Below, in pieces: positions 15,101 through 20,460 of a stretch of 64,000 bases of DNA (position 1 is the stretch's first letter; each line of letters opens with the position of its first letter). A model generated the notes under the pieces. That model was not told the origin of the DNA. It made no database searches and worked only from the letters and a program-made list of their open reading frames with translations. A program made the translations under genes and the position numbers. Source of the DNA: Rosistilla oblonga (GTDB lineage: Bacteria; Planctomycetota; Planctomycetia; Pirellulales; Pirellulaceae); assembly GCF_007751715.1 (NCBI RefSeq), contig NZ_CP036292.1, positions 682,001 through 746,000 on the forward strand. Direction: 5' to 3'.

Positions 15101-16104
15101 AAGTCGCCGTTTTGCAGCGAGAATTCGATCGGCGAAAACGCGCTGAGGTCCAGACCGATGGTCGACGACGCACTGCCGGTTTCCAGTTCGGCGGAGACCA
15201 GCAGGCTGGCTTGCGGGTGGGCGTTGATCGCCGTCACCAATTGGCCGACGGTGGTTCGCGACGCGGGGTTGCTGTTGATCAAGACTTCGATCCGGTCCCC
15301 AATGACCGACACGATCGGGGGCGCACCGGCGACCCGGAACGATTGCCGGACATCGATCGCCAAATCTTGACCGGCGACGCCACTTGCGACTGCGGTGAAG
15401 CGAACTTGAGTATTGGCAGCGCCCAGCTGCGATGTCGCTTGAGCGCGATCGGAGCCCTTCAGCGTCAGCGTCTGACCCTGTTGCGCAGTCCGGCCGACGT
15501 CGAAGAACGTCTGCCCGCTGACCGATGCGACGCGCAGCAAGGCCGCGGCATCGGGGTTTTGCGCGATTCCGTATTGAATGTCCGAAGCGCGAGTGACCAG
15601 AGCGGGGTTCGAATTCAGTTCGATCTGAATCCGTTGTCCTGCCACGGTGACGATCGGCAGCGTTTTGTCGGTTCGGCTGACCTTGGTGAAGACGATCTCC
15701 AGATTGTCCCCCGCCGATCCCGATTGAACCGCTTCGAACGTCAGTTCCACAGCCCCCGACGAACCGAGATCGGTCACCGCCGAAGCGGAGGCGAATTCGC
15801 CGTCGCTGCCAGCGCGGATGATCTTGATTCCGTCGAGCGAATTGGGGTCGAGCGAAGCCAATTCGTCGAACCGCAGCGTGATCTCGCGCGGCGACGTGTT
15901 CAGCTCTGCCATATCCTGCAGCAACGGTTCCGTGTCAGGCTGAACGCCAACCAACATCGGACCGGCATCCAGCATCTGGCGGCCTTCGAGCGTCTCCAGC
16001 AGCGACCGACGGCTGTTCAGCCGCTGGCGTTTCGCAGCGCGATCGCTTCTGCGGGACTTGTTGGAACTGTCATTCACCGACGATCCAGTTTTCCGGATAG
16101 CCAT
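142..16104 (-). CDS. Giant secreted multidomain adhesin with C-terminal GEVED and dockerin domains (5320 aa)
   Basis: Predicted exported cell-surface or matrix protein. The basic N-terminus is followed near residues 34-46 by a motif of the planctomycete LEPR-XLL type (RRSLLETLEGRQML), seen at the start of many giant planctomycete proteins. Then come Ig-like Big repeats (about 50-150 and 400-500), a stretch resembling part of a metalloprotease fold (about 620-690), a pre-peptidase C-terminal-like domain (about 735-855, ending in a TYYIGVS motif), long parallel beta-helix stretches, further PPC-like modules, a DYGDAPAEYG...GEVED domain (about 4990-5160) and a two-repeat type I dockerin (about 5165-5226, DVNGSGDVSPIDAL and DVNGNGQLEPLDAL). 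The start is supported by GAAGAGG 6-7 bp upstream of the ATG. The frame is open over 16 kb. Likely role is attachment or matrix; the dockerin implies calcium-dependent docking, with no cohesin partner in the window. High confidence that it is real, moderate for role. Confidence 0.93.
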   Translation of the reverse strand: MAIRKTGSSVNDSSNKSRRSDRAAKRQRLNSRRSLLETLEGRQMLDAGPMLVGVQPDTEPLLQDMAELNTSPREITLRFDELASLDPNSLDGIKIIRAGSDGEFASASAVTDLGSSGAVELTFEAVQSGSAGDNLEIVFTKVSRTDKTLPIVTVAGQRIQIELNSNPALVTRASDIQYGIAQNPDAAALLRVASVSGQTFFDVGRTAQQGQTLTLKGSDRAQATSQLGAANTQVRFTAVASGVAGQDLAIDVRQSFRVAGAPPIVSVIGDRIEVLINSNPASRTTVGQLVTAINAHPQASLLVSAELETGSASSTIGLDLSAFSPIEFSLQNGDLDIEVVPGYVGFVDASQREVVFRFADDLPQDRYRIQIDGTSANALQNTQGDKFNNGVDQTIEFTINSAPTIQAIVPQPIVNGQQLRDQVWVYFDLNDPLDASTVRNTALYQLISTGGTETGADDVTRTPVSVNYNPGTGVAVLQFSGDLYSLFPGTDVKQFRLRVGETDVRGTDPTVLPAVVEPGDSFALARDIRNDWIVSPNNISSVVIEGAIAKTEFINGVPVSNNEYLIDFPGGAGAPGVQEFRPEDPSSYGAPQADALDGISTYFYNFFGQYRGDDPTTATVDDDRVLFNNITEQQKQRVREVLDLYSQYLGVQFVESADMGLQIAVGETLNTSVSWEVSDDLGVINSRLVDESDDDLFGQQFFELATGMVKDLIGVSDFLSPLDASADPLYPSPRDIIEGQYSYRPDSTDIDIYKFSVPTSGEVTIETFAERLAGSASLLDTNLRLYRELSNGTIEEWAGNDDYWSEDSEITVDLPAGTYYIGVSASGNDSYDPMIEDSGLGGLSEGAYELRMSFKPSSATTITDTTGIALDGDNDGIAGGAFDFWFESASFTDTVFVKKDGGTITPMVNNAISGTAKGAVTTISTALSGATSQGTEIIRILPSGDGNLATTADNQPYLIGFDDFGRELADGSSFQVPQDVTVMIDSGSILKLRRARIGVGSSSPVVDFSGGSLQVLGTPLFVGANGSQATVTPVSGDVVFTSLADTSIGGTQSGNVASPGDWGGIDFRSDVDKVDESRIDYEAEGIFLNHVQYGDFRYGGGTILVEAKPEVISPIELSGTRATIANSTFTSNADAAIEASANTFEDDKFTLFEGQATPDYTRVGPSVYNVLFEDNSINGMFIRSQTRDGNGVEKLSVQARFDDLDVVHVIAENLEIQGTPGGAIVESTAPPTRIVRLTATAGGTLPVGEYSYRLSYVTQNGNESPVSNATGTVTTTAANGTIQLEQLPAVPAGSDFVARRLYRSVDGGSYQLVATLNGSSTEFRDTGLAAGAAIDVNRPNVDDVELTATAGGELPAGEYEYKVSYVDANGNELAVSFATEAISVPGIDIDDNTIQLSNLPTSANPSVVARRVYRSFNGDAFRMIALISDNTSTQFTDAGLVSGMTLIENLRPRMDARLAIDPGVIVKLSGAVIEVEQGAQLLAEGTAGQQIVFTSLDDQRFGRGGTFSTNQANANTVFQAGDWGGIYVGPGAQASLDHVRVTGAGGGARIDGKLSFFNPIEVHQGDLRLTNSRVEESGTGFAAGDSDRTGMQTHEAAVIFVRGAQPTIASNTFINNDAVAMNFDLNSLDNTYVSDPGTSIGRLEKVQGTSLGNQGPLVFDNVLENNAINGMEVRGGELATAGVWDDTDIVHVVRGTISIPNHEVYGSLRLESAPDRSLVVKFQSEQSPATIIAGGDASGSAEQFNGLADRIGGALQVIGQPGKSVILTSLSDDTVGSGFDTQGKPQTDTNNSRNDEIGSTTLLLPTGPEIPRGTIIDNDVANDVAGHFSFQPEAGGGVGATVGGGFNEVTTQGANTFFQQQDALFDYLNFIDVGADGAAVELGTTTITTPTTFLSDDVVYSEGTFTGENGLINWRVEQSFEDGSPTLITKLTLSSPTPLGDLRFINYYDPVIASDAGDLLFTEGTPGTNDYRVTVLDGPERVGFRHYGTFEQGTGLEGANYEGWIADEFPDLITDPVFNLPFTPTGTIDTASVPLANVTDLPAPVYGPAITTTAHAWLVNPTATTVTITSALELIEDVFDDTVGLGKPGDWDGIVLREAAHDRNVEAAVEQEGDLSVNRNDQIALAQYLGELAPSTSAGSENRRIGFQVYGNIDQPSDVDVYSFDAEAGTEVWLEIDRTNSSLDSVIELVRVMSSGDDADNDGISDSIVAISNGSISEAIDSGLIIRDENAGSLERTVSSGQVNSLNNSMFTASANSAFNTPQDLYSTNPNDPGLRVVLPGETGEVFTYQVRVRSSNLQLNDPVSKLFSPVTGAKIDEGKYDGLTSGPYELSIRLAESDETAGSYLNLADIRYATTGVSVIGQPFNSPLLGDAVEFIDQAGSDNNDTLATAQQLGPYGTQGDPNSNDSLSIAGAISSDTDIDWFQFSIADSASESSLRNYVSTVFDLDYADGLGRGDFSLWVFDQNGQLILTGLDSNVADDQPGNPNSSDFTSLSRGSTGTADPFIGAVELSAQGDATSNSQTYYVAISGLNNMPSVLDQFTTAAATNPLVRLEPIESLIRIAEDHVSFVGGSTYAPTTLQSLLFDPITAASPLTLNDMKLYVSTSGSADNLRLVNAYTGQNYGTIGTTGGQIFNDIALRANGDLFGYNINGIVDDASWHYFNIDTGFGNVTDLTPTGTNLTTHETLATVDANGNVTRTIVQTDSGVTVNAITFDAVNGAERGFIVGDRGPGNEVIWTNNILWEINPSTGNINGVGLPANPPAAGFAGAYTDPRERGYIETGNPNNLPSTRLGVTAASVVDANGFLAPSLTDGLTFTIRDFVNAGSVLFQFDLGSAIQLSSNVRGGTFLRDGETITVGGQLFEFDTGIRLDVVGSEDPLAGGVAEGSRVTLTSKSTGMAYTFEFDSDGRDFTGRDFSRPDLFAVNLDASTTDASAATILASAINAADIGIRATASNTGEIVLTGATGAATTIGLGVSSLGADGITTANATAIVVDEDLSATDLTRAVSDVLRANQVAIATAGTRIDFTDNPIIDLDLDTPLGVGQAISIVGTANTTGGPTVIPFDVDDTAADIGARVVDAIQAAVDSGLLTSVTATVDGNTVAFSGANVLTAAGALDVAGIAPGGQVTGIAVPTSGDMYAVSNAGGLYRIDSGVISPVRVNFTQNIGDYVDTATDLLGINFTGLSAGPENLAGGAYSDLLFGITGNGDIYAFNTRGELQPIFANGASRISTGVAGATGFDFGNLDYNLWHVTSDTFAGSTTPITLPGHGINATFNDTRTATAGGTSWYFGLDDTISTGTLNARTTRVDGTTVNGTYDFAGGAHGELVSNAFSLEGYNSADLPTFYFNYFLETDSDGDRQLEDSLRVYLVDEDGSEFLLSTNSDSATASTVNPNLSVSDVLTLDQAQETFDNTGTWRQARIALDDFAGQKDLKLRFEFSTSGSMEFGQSELQAVTGEEILDGDRFQISGRDYEFVLSPLLTIPAGNQIANGELIAIDDVVYQFTTDASTVLSPNVAVVYDPTQSGEEIAQSLHDAIANYTTVTNTDYDTDQDASQQNDNMSTANILQVPGGQTTINANGSIGTPNGSQQTVDVDMMRMELSAGQTIMLTVTESTLAPALNPIARVFNAQGVELARELSVDGNTVVSFEAPADGTYYIGISGEGNGNYDPTDNLGGRTFGKSGAYSLELVSTRPYDIRVAGDQVILNGTGPALFSANSTIDVVGNDGSSGIPVNINRDMTATEVASAIADAIRDTLGAGQIITQQGGVLSLPGLRINNAGPLNIPVRTGDAFGSPTVEMARDNDHRGVYLDDFIIGFRERGEFVTSAGNTNDFVPNSGFDLNGDDVASTQTGEYQLEIRGASEYVLSQSLPNPVSMFRSFDTNDRLVQGVTLETLSAEELDAAATALADLILLRNNDPTLEDIDPDTRLSFTLSDGQTSITFEFVNEASAIEPLEGSVPIYYSTGVVNPISGESVSETAADIAAKITDAINLPDVQALLDISALSSSGETSATAAAAGDSRINLSGNVNIIENLSGLSSQILGDSRKPGTDELPTVELFAQSTQALALDRRGDSNTGSEEQGVIKIEGVAVSYSSQFGIDLDHGADVGKFMYPKNLVELNSYVDANGVVHAGLAPGVVVQSNLLAYNRSGGINVQGIDTSNGSQRSMVAFDRIVNNTIIGGTISPTESPGPATYDGTTYANGSISFADVVVSYDPSTTTPPALGLQISAEILGVPDYTGGVAEPTPNAGQGAVSLGGGGSITVQFVDNRLVGSGDASPDLEIFEVGNAEPVLVEVSVDGITYTSVGTSVGGANQIDIDRYGFGPNDRISFVRITDQNFGSALDQAVGADIDAVGAITSVPADQFEAGGVGIALSNGVSPTLLNNVFVNNETAIDASGNVVPNHPVVLGANTFQANTVALNDPNSALLDNVLARFVDPFTNLFVSASDSIFIPAQGSDLIDSSINSLADRPQLQIVRETVGLLASPVLAPDFDANGALRIDDPTHNVPGGQGSLVYKDRGAFDRGDLAPPRGIVITPLDNSRDGSDADPVTDSVQISQSNKNYFEILLVDGGEPANPRGGVGINDATVTSDALLLFEDNVPLIEGEDYIFAYDSSGDIIRLTPLAGRWKEDSVYRIELLNDAQAVLKSLDSGSYTDGQQIRLIDGNSVETPFEIERGIILTVPALPGDFANVNDGETFVIFDGVSQRTFEFDTNGSAFAGNVAISIPPSTSTGEPQSANQVSAAIAQAIQLSGLGLQVVDLNGEVQLFSSNRLTSVDTGTSTLGVEGSVGVTTGFGIQIPNNLGLAEGVTDGQQFSIRRGDGRIRFFEIDLNGSVNNTSATPIQISSTTDLTSIATSIRDAILLSDLGLNPEVVDGGQILLPDAADVTLDLVDSVFTQVGQPGDEAAVPIVLAGNLTSEEVGQVIVSSIQSADLSGVSLRVIGDQIIVKGAQAVTGAGAARVQAISDNAGNTLSSNDPLTGTTQFTIFVSSEAGLDYGDAPAEYGTLEANNGPRHTVTPGFSLGSTATPESDARLGTDTSAADGDIDDGIAFANGAVVTPSGTAAVEINLNNSLGLNAILDAWIDWNQDGQFSDSERVVWSPGPIVASTGGIQLQDGDQTYSIAVPATAKPGTTYGRFRLSSNGVSSPLGKVNDGEVEDIVVNVQASTHQNPTNALDVNGSGDVSPIDALQIINAIARYGSGPIDSSVPAFPYVDVNGNGQLEPLDALIVLNYLNSTAAAGEGESAGWIPAANGVLTPEFMQPQAEPETIAAKQSTPATAQTASVFDSPTSGSLDDVIGELASEQATEEPSAIDDFFANLSFE

Positions 16105-16595
16105 TCACCGACCTCTTCGTAAACCCTTGCGGGCGAACAACTTATGGGCCAAACGATTCGGCCCTCTGATTTAGGCTCAACACCTATAATGACAAAGCTT
16201 TTCGGAGCACTTCGCAACGCGAATGACGGCAATCCCGAATGCCAAAATAGACAAGCTGGGCAGGATGCGTAAGTATTCTGCCGCATTGGCTGGATTGTAG
16301 TTGAGACGACCGTCAGTGCAACGAAAAACAAAGTGAAACCCCATTCCGCGTCGGCGTAAAAGCGCTTGTGCCTAATGTGCAGCCTCGGCGGAACGGTTCG
16401 ATTTTGATACTTGTCACTCTGGGAAAGTTCCGTGGCTTTGCAGATCCTTCCCTGCGATCCCCACAACTGGCGGGCGAGGTCGCGTTTTTCTTGGGGTTTA
16501 AAACGATCTTGCCGCCACTGGCCCGACGCTGGTAATGTCCCCCGTAATTAGCGACAAACTTCCTCATAAACCCGAAGTAGACAAAGGTGCACGTT
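16105..16595. other. Divergent intergenic region
   Basis: About 490 bp between the giant minus-strand gene and the TPR lipoprotein gene. It should hold both promoters. A TATAAT string near 16186 has no good -35 partner and is far from the plus-strand start. No RNA gene or repeat was recognised. Confidence 0.5.
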
Positions 16596-17339
16596 ATGCA
16601 CTCCTTCCGGAAATCCCAACTAAAATGCCCCCTGACGGCTGCGGCATTGTTCGTTTTGTCGCTTTCGGGCTGCCAATTTGCCGCCAGCGGACAAAACGCG
16701 CAGGGGGTCCGGTTGTACGAGCAGGGACAATATTCCGCCGCGCTGCAGCAATTTCAGCAGGCGATTGCTTCGGACCCAAAAAATCCTGACAGTTATTACA
16801 ATCTGGCCGCCACAACTCACAGGTTGGGAAAAGAGCGGAACGATCGCAGTTTGCTCGACCAATCCGAATCGCTCTACAACCAGTGCCTCGACCTCGATCC
16901 GTCGCATGTCGATTGCCATCGCGGTTTGGCTGTTCTGTTAGTCGAGACCGATCGCCCCGATCGAGCCTTTGCGTTGATGAGGAACTGGGCGACCAGCCAG
17001 CCTCAGTTGGCTGATGCCCGAATCGAACTGGCGCGGTTGTACCAAGAGTTTGGCGAGGGAGAGACGGCGCAGAAGTTTCTCGAGGACGCCATCCATCAAG
17101 ACGGAAACAATGCCCGCGCGTGGCTCGCGTTGGGCCAAATCCGCGAAGCGGCTGGAGATTACCAGCAGGCTCTGCAGGATTATCAACGCAGCTACGACCT
17201 GAACAGCATGCAGCCTCAGGTTGCCGAGCGGATCGCATCGATGAACCGCCAGATCGTCAGCGGCGCTGGCGGAGTGACCGCCAGCGGCACCCGATTGGCT
17301 CAGCAATCCGCCGCCGACGTCTCCAAGGGGCGTTATTAA
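16596..17339 (+). CDS. TPR-repeat lipoprotein
   Basis: Short exported protein (about 247 aa). The N-terminus has a basic stretch, a hydrophobic segment and a lipobox (LSLSGC, Cys about residue 25), so it is probably a lipoprotein. The rest is made of tetratricopeptide-like helices: GVRLYEQGQYSAALQQF, PDSYYNLAATTHRLG, and a later unit with ARAWLALGQIREAAGDYQQAL. An in-frame GTG lies 9 bp upstream, but AAAGG at 16583-16587 is placed 8 bp before the ATG chosen here. TPR lipoproteins usually act as scaffolds in envelope assembly; the partner is unknown. It converges with lpxB across a repeat-filled gap. Confidence 0.85.
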   Translation: MHSFRKSQLKCPLTAAALFVLSLSGCQFAASGQNAQGVRLYEQGQYSAALQQFQQAIASDPKNPDSYYNLAATTHRLGKERNDRSLLDQSESLYNQCLDLDPSHVDCHRGLAVLLVETDRPDRAFALMRNWATSQPQLADARIELARLYQEFGEGETAQKFLEDAIHQDGNNARAWLALGQIREAAGDYQQALQDYQRSYDLNSMQPQVAERIASMNRQIVSGAGGVTASGTRLAQQSAADVSKGRY

Positions 17340-17394
17340 TCAGCGTTTCCCGCCAGCCGAGTAGCGGAACTCGCCAAGAGTTTCGTTGGGCACT

Positions 17395-17670
17395 CGCTTT
17401 GGATCGAAAGTCTTGACGACTTCCGCTACGCCCGGAATACTAGCACGAAGCGCAAGCGAGTGAATTTGTACGCCACTCGCTTGCGCTTCGTGCTGGTATG
17501 CGGGATCGCGGTGTGGATCGAAAGTCTCGACGACTTCCGCTACGCCCAAAAGATGCGACCACTACGCGCAAGCGAGTGATTTTGTTCGCCACTCGCTTGC
17601 GCTTCGTGCTCGTATCTTGGGCTCATTGAGTGACTTCTTGCGTCACTCGCTTGCGCTTCGTGCTGGGATG
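17395..17670. repeat. Palindromic and direct intergenic repeats between convergent genes
   Basis: The gap between the TPR gene and lpxB is filled with repeats. A perfect 21-bp inverted repeat (17442-17462 with 17474-17494, core CACTCGCTTGCGCTTCGTGCT) can form a long hairpin. The same core recurs at about 17591 and 17643, and an imperfect opposite arm lies at about 17556. A second motif (GGATCGAAAGTC.TGACGACTTC, then CGCTACGCCC) occurs twice, near 17401 and 17515. These may act as bidirectional terminators or mRNA-protecting elements for the two convergent transcripts. No gene is evident. Confidence 0.8.
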
Positions 17671-18858
17671 TTACGCGGCGCGGCGGATTGGGGGCTCGCG
17701 GTGATCGCCCATCAGTTCGATCAACTCCGCGGCGGCTCGCTCCGAAGCGCCTGGGGCTGCGTATTTACTGCGCAATGTTTGCAACTGCTGTTGCAGGTCG
17801 GCTAGATACTCGGGCTCGCTGAGCATGCGGTCGGCTGCCGCGACGACTTCGCGGATCACCGGTTCGGGATCCCCGGCGGAGACGAATTCGGGGAACAGCG
17901 TCTTTTCTGCGATCAGGTTTGGCAGCGTCATACTCTTGGTGGAAACGAGCACCGAGGCGAGGGCCTTTAAGATCCGGCCGACGCGATATAGCACGACAGC
18001 GGGGGTCGATCGGGCCATCAGTTCTAGGCTGACCGAACCGGAGACCATGATCGCCGATTCGGCAGCTTCTACGATTTCGCTGGTCTTGCCGACGAAGAAG
18101 TCCAGCGGCAGCGATTGGTCTTCGGCGGTCAGTTGTTCGCGACACCAGAGGCATTGCCGGTCGCGGAAACATGCGACTTGGAAACGGACGTCGGGATGGC
18201 GCTTGGTCAGTCGGCGGATCGCTTCGAGCTGCAGCGGCCAATTCTTGGTGACTTCGCCGCGCCGCGACCCTGGCAATACGGCAACCAACCGCTTCCCGTC
18301 GGCTTTGAGTTGATCGAACCGTTCGATCGTGGGGCGGTCGAGTCGCTGTTTCGCAACCGCATCAAAAAACGGATGCCCAACGTATTCGGCATCGATTCCG
18401 CGATCGCGGTACCAATTGTATTCGAATGGCAGCACGCACAGCACTTTGTCGACGTACTTGCGAACCTTGCGAAGCCGCCAGGGGGCCCAAGCCCACAATT
18501 GGGGTGGCAGGTAATAGTAGACGGGAATTCCGCACGCCTTGGCGCGTTTGGCGATGTGCCAGTTGAATCCGGGGAAATCGACAAGCACCACCGCCTGCGG
18601 TGGCTCTTGGGCAAAGATCTGTTTGGCTTGTTGGGCGACGCGGTAGAACTCCGCGATCTTTGGAGCGACCTCGACGACTCCCATCACCGCCAATTGGGTT
18701 AGTTCGAAATCGATCTGGCACCCGGCCTGCTCCATTTCGCTGCCGCCAAATCCGCGAAATCGCAGCTGGGGATCGCGCGCCCGCAGCGCGTCGATCAGGC
18801 GAGCGGAGTGTTGATCGCCGCTTGGTTCACCGGCAGAGAAGAAGATTGATCGATTCAT
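17671..18858 (-). CDS. lpxB: Lipid-A-disaccharide synthase
   Basis: GT19 glycosyltransferase that joins UDP-2,3-diacylglucosamine and lipid X to form the lipid A disaccharide at the inner membrane. The 395-aa product has the family landmarks: N-terminal SAGEPSGDQH, PPQLWAW in the middle, LPGSRRGEV in the donor-binding half and SGSVSLELM near the C-terminus. The frame stays open 36 codons further upstream, but the ATG at 18858 puts the protein directly at the conserved MNRSIFFSAGEPSGD start. It stands alone, away from other lpx genes. Its presence agrees with planctomycetes having an LPS-type outer membrane. Confidence 0.93.
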   Translation of the reverse strand: MNRSIFFSAGEPSGDQHSARLIDALRARDPQLRFRGFGGSEMEQAGCQIDFELTQLAVMGVVEVAPKIAEFYRVAQQAKQIFAQEPPQAVVLVDFPGFNWHIAKRAKACGIPVYYYLPPQLWAWAPWRLRKVRKYVDKVLCVLPFEYNWYRDRGIDAEYVGHPFFDAVAKQRLDRPTIERFDQLKADGKRLVAVLPGSRRGEVTKNWPLQLEAIRRLTKRHPDVRFQVACFRDRQCLWCREQLTAEDQSLPLDFFVGKTSEIVEAAESAIMVSGSVSLELMARSTPAVVLYRVGRILKALASVLVSTKSMTLPNLIAEKTLFPEFVSAGDPEPVIREVVAAADRMLSEPEYLADLQQQLQTLRSKYAAPGASERAAAELIELMGDHREPPIRRAA

Positions 18859-18997
18859 GGGGGCGTGATAGGGTTGCAGGAGGGATCGTCCCAAATAGAC
18901 ACATGTATTCGCAGCCGAAAAATTGGTCAATACGAACCGTGTCGCTAGCATCATCTTTGGTGCCACCTGCTAGCTCACTTCAAACCTGGAACTTGCG

Positions 18998-19480
18998 ATG
19001 AACCTGCCCGAATCGCCCGACTATTTAAATTCCCTGCAAGGCGGCTGGGAGGCGCTCGGCAACGGGGCGCCGACGCTGGTCGCGTTGGCTCAATTGTGTG
19101 CTCGTTCGATGGTCGAAGGAACGCGCGACAAAACTCCGCTGAGCGTCGAAGCGAAAGCGATCTTGTATGCAGCTCGCAATCGAGGCGTGATCGAGGTCCG
19201 CGGAGTGAACACGGCGTTTGAAGCGACCGCGCGATTGTTGGCCGTCTATATCGAAGAGGGCGAACATCGAACGATCGCGTTTCGCAATCGGGAGCGGCCG
19301 CAGGTGACGGTCCGGTTTTTCGAAGCCTTCTGCCAACTGTGTCGCCACGGTTTGGTGTTGCATCACCTGTACCGCGACTTTTCGTTGACCGATCGGGGAT
19401 TTGCGATCGCTGCGAAGATCGAACGCGAAGAGGTTGCCGAGGCGCTGGGCGAAGCGACCGAATTTGGGCTGCACGATTAA
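18998..19480 (+). CDS. Conserved-looking hypothetical protein (160 aa)
   Basis: Not recognised as a named family. It is a soluble, mostly alpha-helical 160-aa protein without a signal peptide. Features include a QLCARSMVEG segment, a Cys pair in the middle (FFEAFCQLCRHGLVLHHLY) and an acidic helical C-terminus. The second half resembles a winged-helix or small regulatory fold (FSLTDRGFAIAAKIE), which is only a suggestion. It is divergent from lpxB with about 140 bp between starts and is followed by a convergent gene whose terminator lies at 19531-19570. Base composition and codon use match neighbouring genes. Confidence 0.72.
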   Translation: MNLPESPDYLNSLQGGWEALGNGAPTLVALAQLCARSMVEGTRDKTPLSVEAKAILYAARNRGVIEVRGVNTAFEATARLLAVYIEEGEHRTIAFRNRERPQVTVRFFEAFCQLCRHGLVLHHLYRDFSLTDRGFAIAAKIEREEVAEALGEATEFGLHD

Positions 19481-19530
19481 TCGCAGCAGCGGTCGTTGGC
19501 GGGCGTGGCGGAGATCGCCGATGTCGGCGC

Positions 19531-19570
19531 AAAAAAAAAACGGCCCGGAGAGCCGAAGCTGACCGGGCCG
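19531..19570 (-). terminator. Intrinsic terminator of the Cys-rich protein gene
   Basis: Read on the minus strand, an 8-bp GC stem (CGGCCCGG with CCGGGCCG, 14-nt loop) is followed directly by a run of ten T. It lies about 40 bp beyond the stop of the Cys-rich gene. Confidence 0.85.
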
Positions 19571-19611
19571 TTTATCGAATCACGTCTGAAGGATCTAGCA
19601 TCCTACTCGCA

Positions 19612-20460
19612 TTAGCGAGCGTAGCGGGTGCTAGCCTGAATGACGCGACGCTTGCTGTTCAAGTAAGCACTTGGGTCTACAACCGGTGCTGGTGGCATTG
19701 GAGCAGCGTCTTCAACTACTGGAGCTTCAACTTGAACCGAAGTTCCGCCGTTGCAGCTCGAGCAAGCTGGTGCTGCTGGAGCAGCGTAGCTACCTGCACA
19801 TCCGCAGCTGTCGCAAGCCGAGTCGCAGTCGCTCTTCTTGCAGCACTTCAGGCCGCCGAACAACTTCGACAACAGGCCACCGCTCTTCTTCTTTCCGCAT
19901 GGGTCGCAACCGCAAGCTGGTTCGCAGCAAGAAGCCGATCCGCAGAGCGAAGTTTCGCATCCGCAAGCTGGTTCGCAGCAAGCAGCAGCTTCACATCCGC
20001 AAGCTGGTTCGCAGCAAGCCGAAGTTTCGCAGCACGAATCGCAGCCGTTCTTCTTTCCGCCGAACAATTTCGACAGCAGGCCACAGCACTTCTTCTTCGA
20101 GCCGAAGCACGATTTGCTGTCGCAGCAAGCTGGTTCGCAGCAAGAGGTTTCGCAACCGCAAGCTGGTTCGCAGCAAGATGCACCGCACAGCGAAGATTCA
20201 ACTCCGCAGGTTGGTTCGCAGCAAGAGGTTCCGCAAGCCGAAGCTTCGCAACCGCAGGCTGGTTCGCAAACCGATTCACAACAAGAAGTTTCACAACCAC
20301 ATGCTGGTTCACAAACGTCCGCACAGCCAGTTTCGCAGCAGCTGCTGCTTCCACCACCACACTTCAGTCCCAACATACGGTCCAATAGGTCAAATCCGAA
20401 ACCTTGCGAGCAGATGCTCATTCCGATAATCAAGGTCGTCGACAGGATTGCACGCTTCAT
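19612..20460 (-). CDS. Cysteine-rich secreted repeat protein (282 aa, about 19% Cys)
   Basis: Starts with a signal peptide (MKRAILSTTLIIGMSICSQGFG) and continues as a low-complexity protein with about 53 cysteines. Its core is a degenerate 10-12 residue repeat of the form CCEPACGCET, present about eight times and interrupted twice by KKK..GLLSKLFGG blocks and by CCDSKSC. The C-terminal third is Ala/Pro-rich and ends with a Cys-free tail. An AGGAG ribosome binding site lies 10 bp before the ATG and an intrinsic terminator follows, so it is a single-gene unit. The Cys density suggests extensive disulfide cross-linking or metal binding. Planctomycete walls are known to be rich in proteins with cystine, so a structural envelope role is plausible but inferred. 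Confidence 0.85.
   Translation of the reverse strand: MKRAILSTTLIIGMSICSQGFGFDLLDRMLGLKCGGGSSSCCETGCADVCEPACGCETSCCESVCEPACGCEASACGTSCCEPTCGVESSLCGASCCEPACGCETSCCEPACCDSKSCFGSKKKCCGLLSKLFGGKKNGCDSCCETSACCEPACGCEAAACCEPACGCETSLCGSASCCEPACGCDPCGKKKSGGLLSKLFGGLKCCKKSDCDSACDSCGCAGSYAAPAAPACSSCNGGTSVQVEAPVVEDAAPMPPAPVVDPSAYLNSKRRVIQASTRYAR

Noticed and set aside
16186-16191. TATAAT near the start of the giant gene
   Set aside because: Wrong strand or too far from the next start, and no -35 box at a usable distance.
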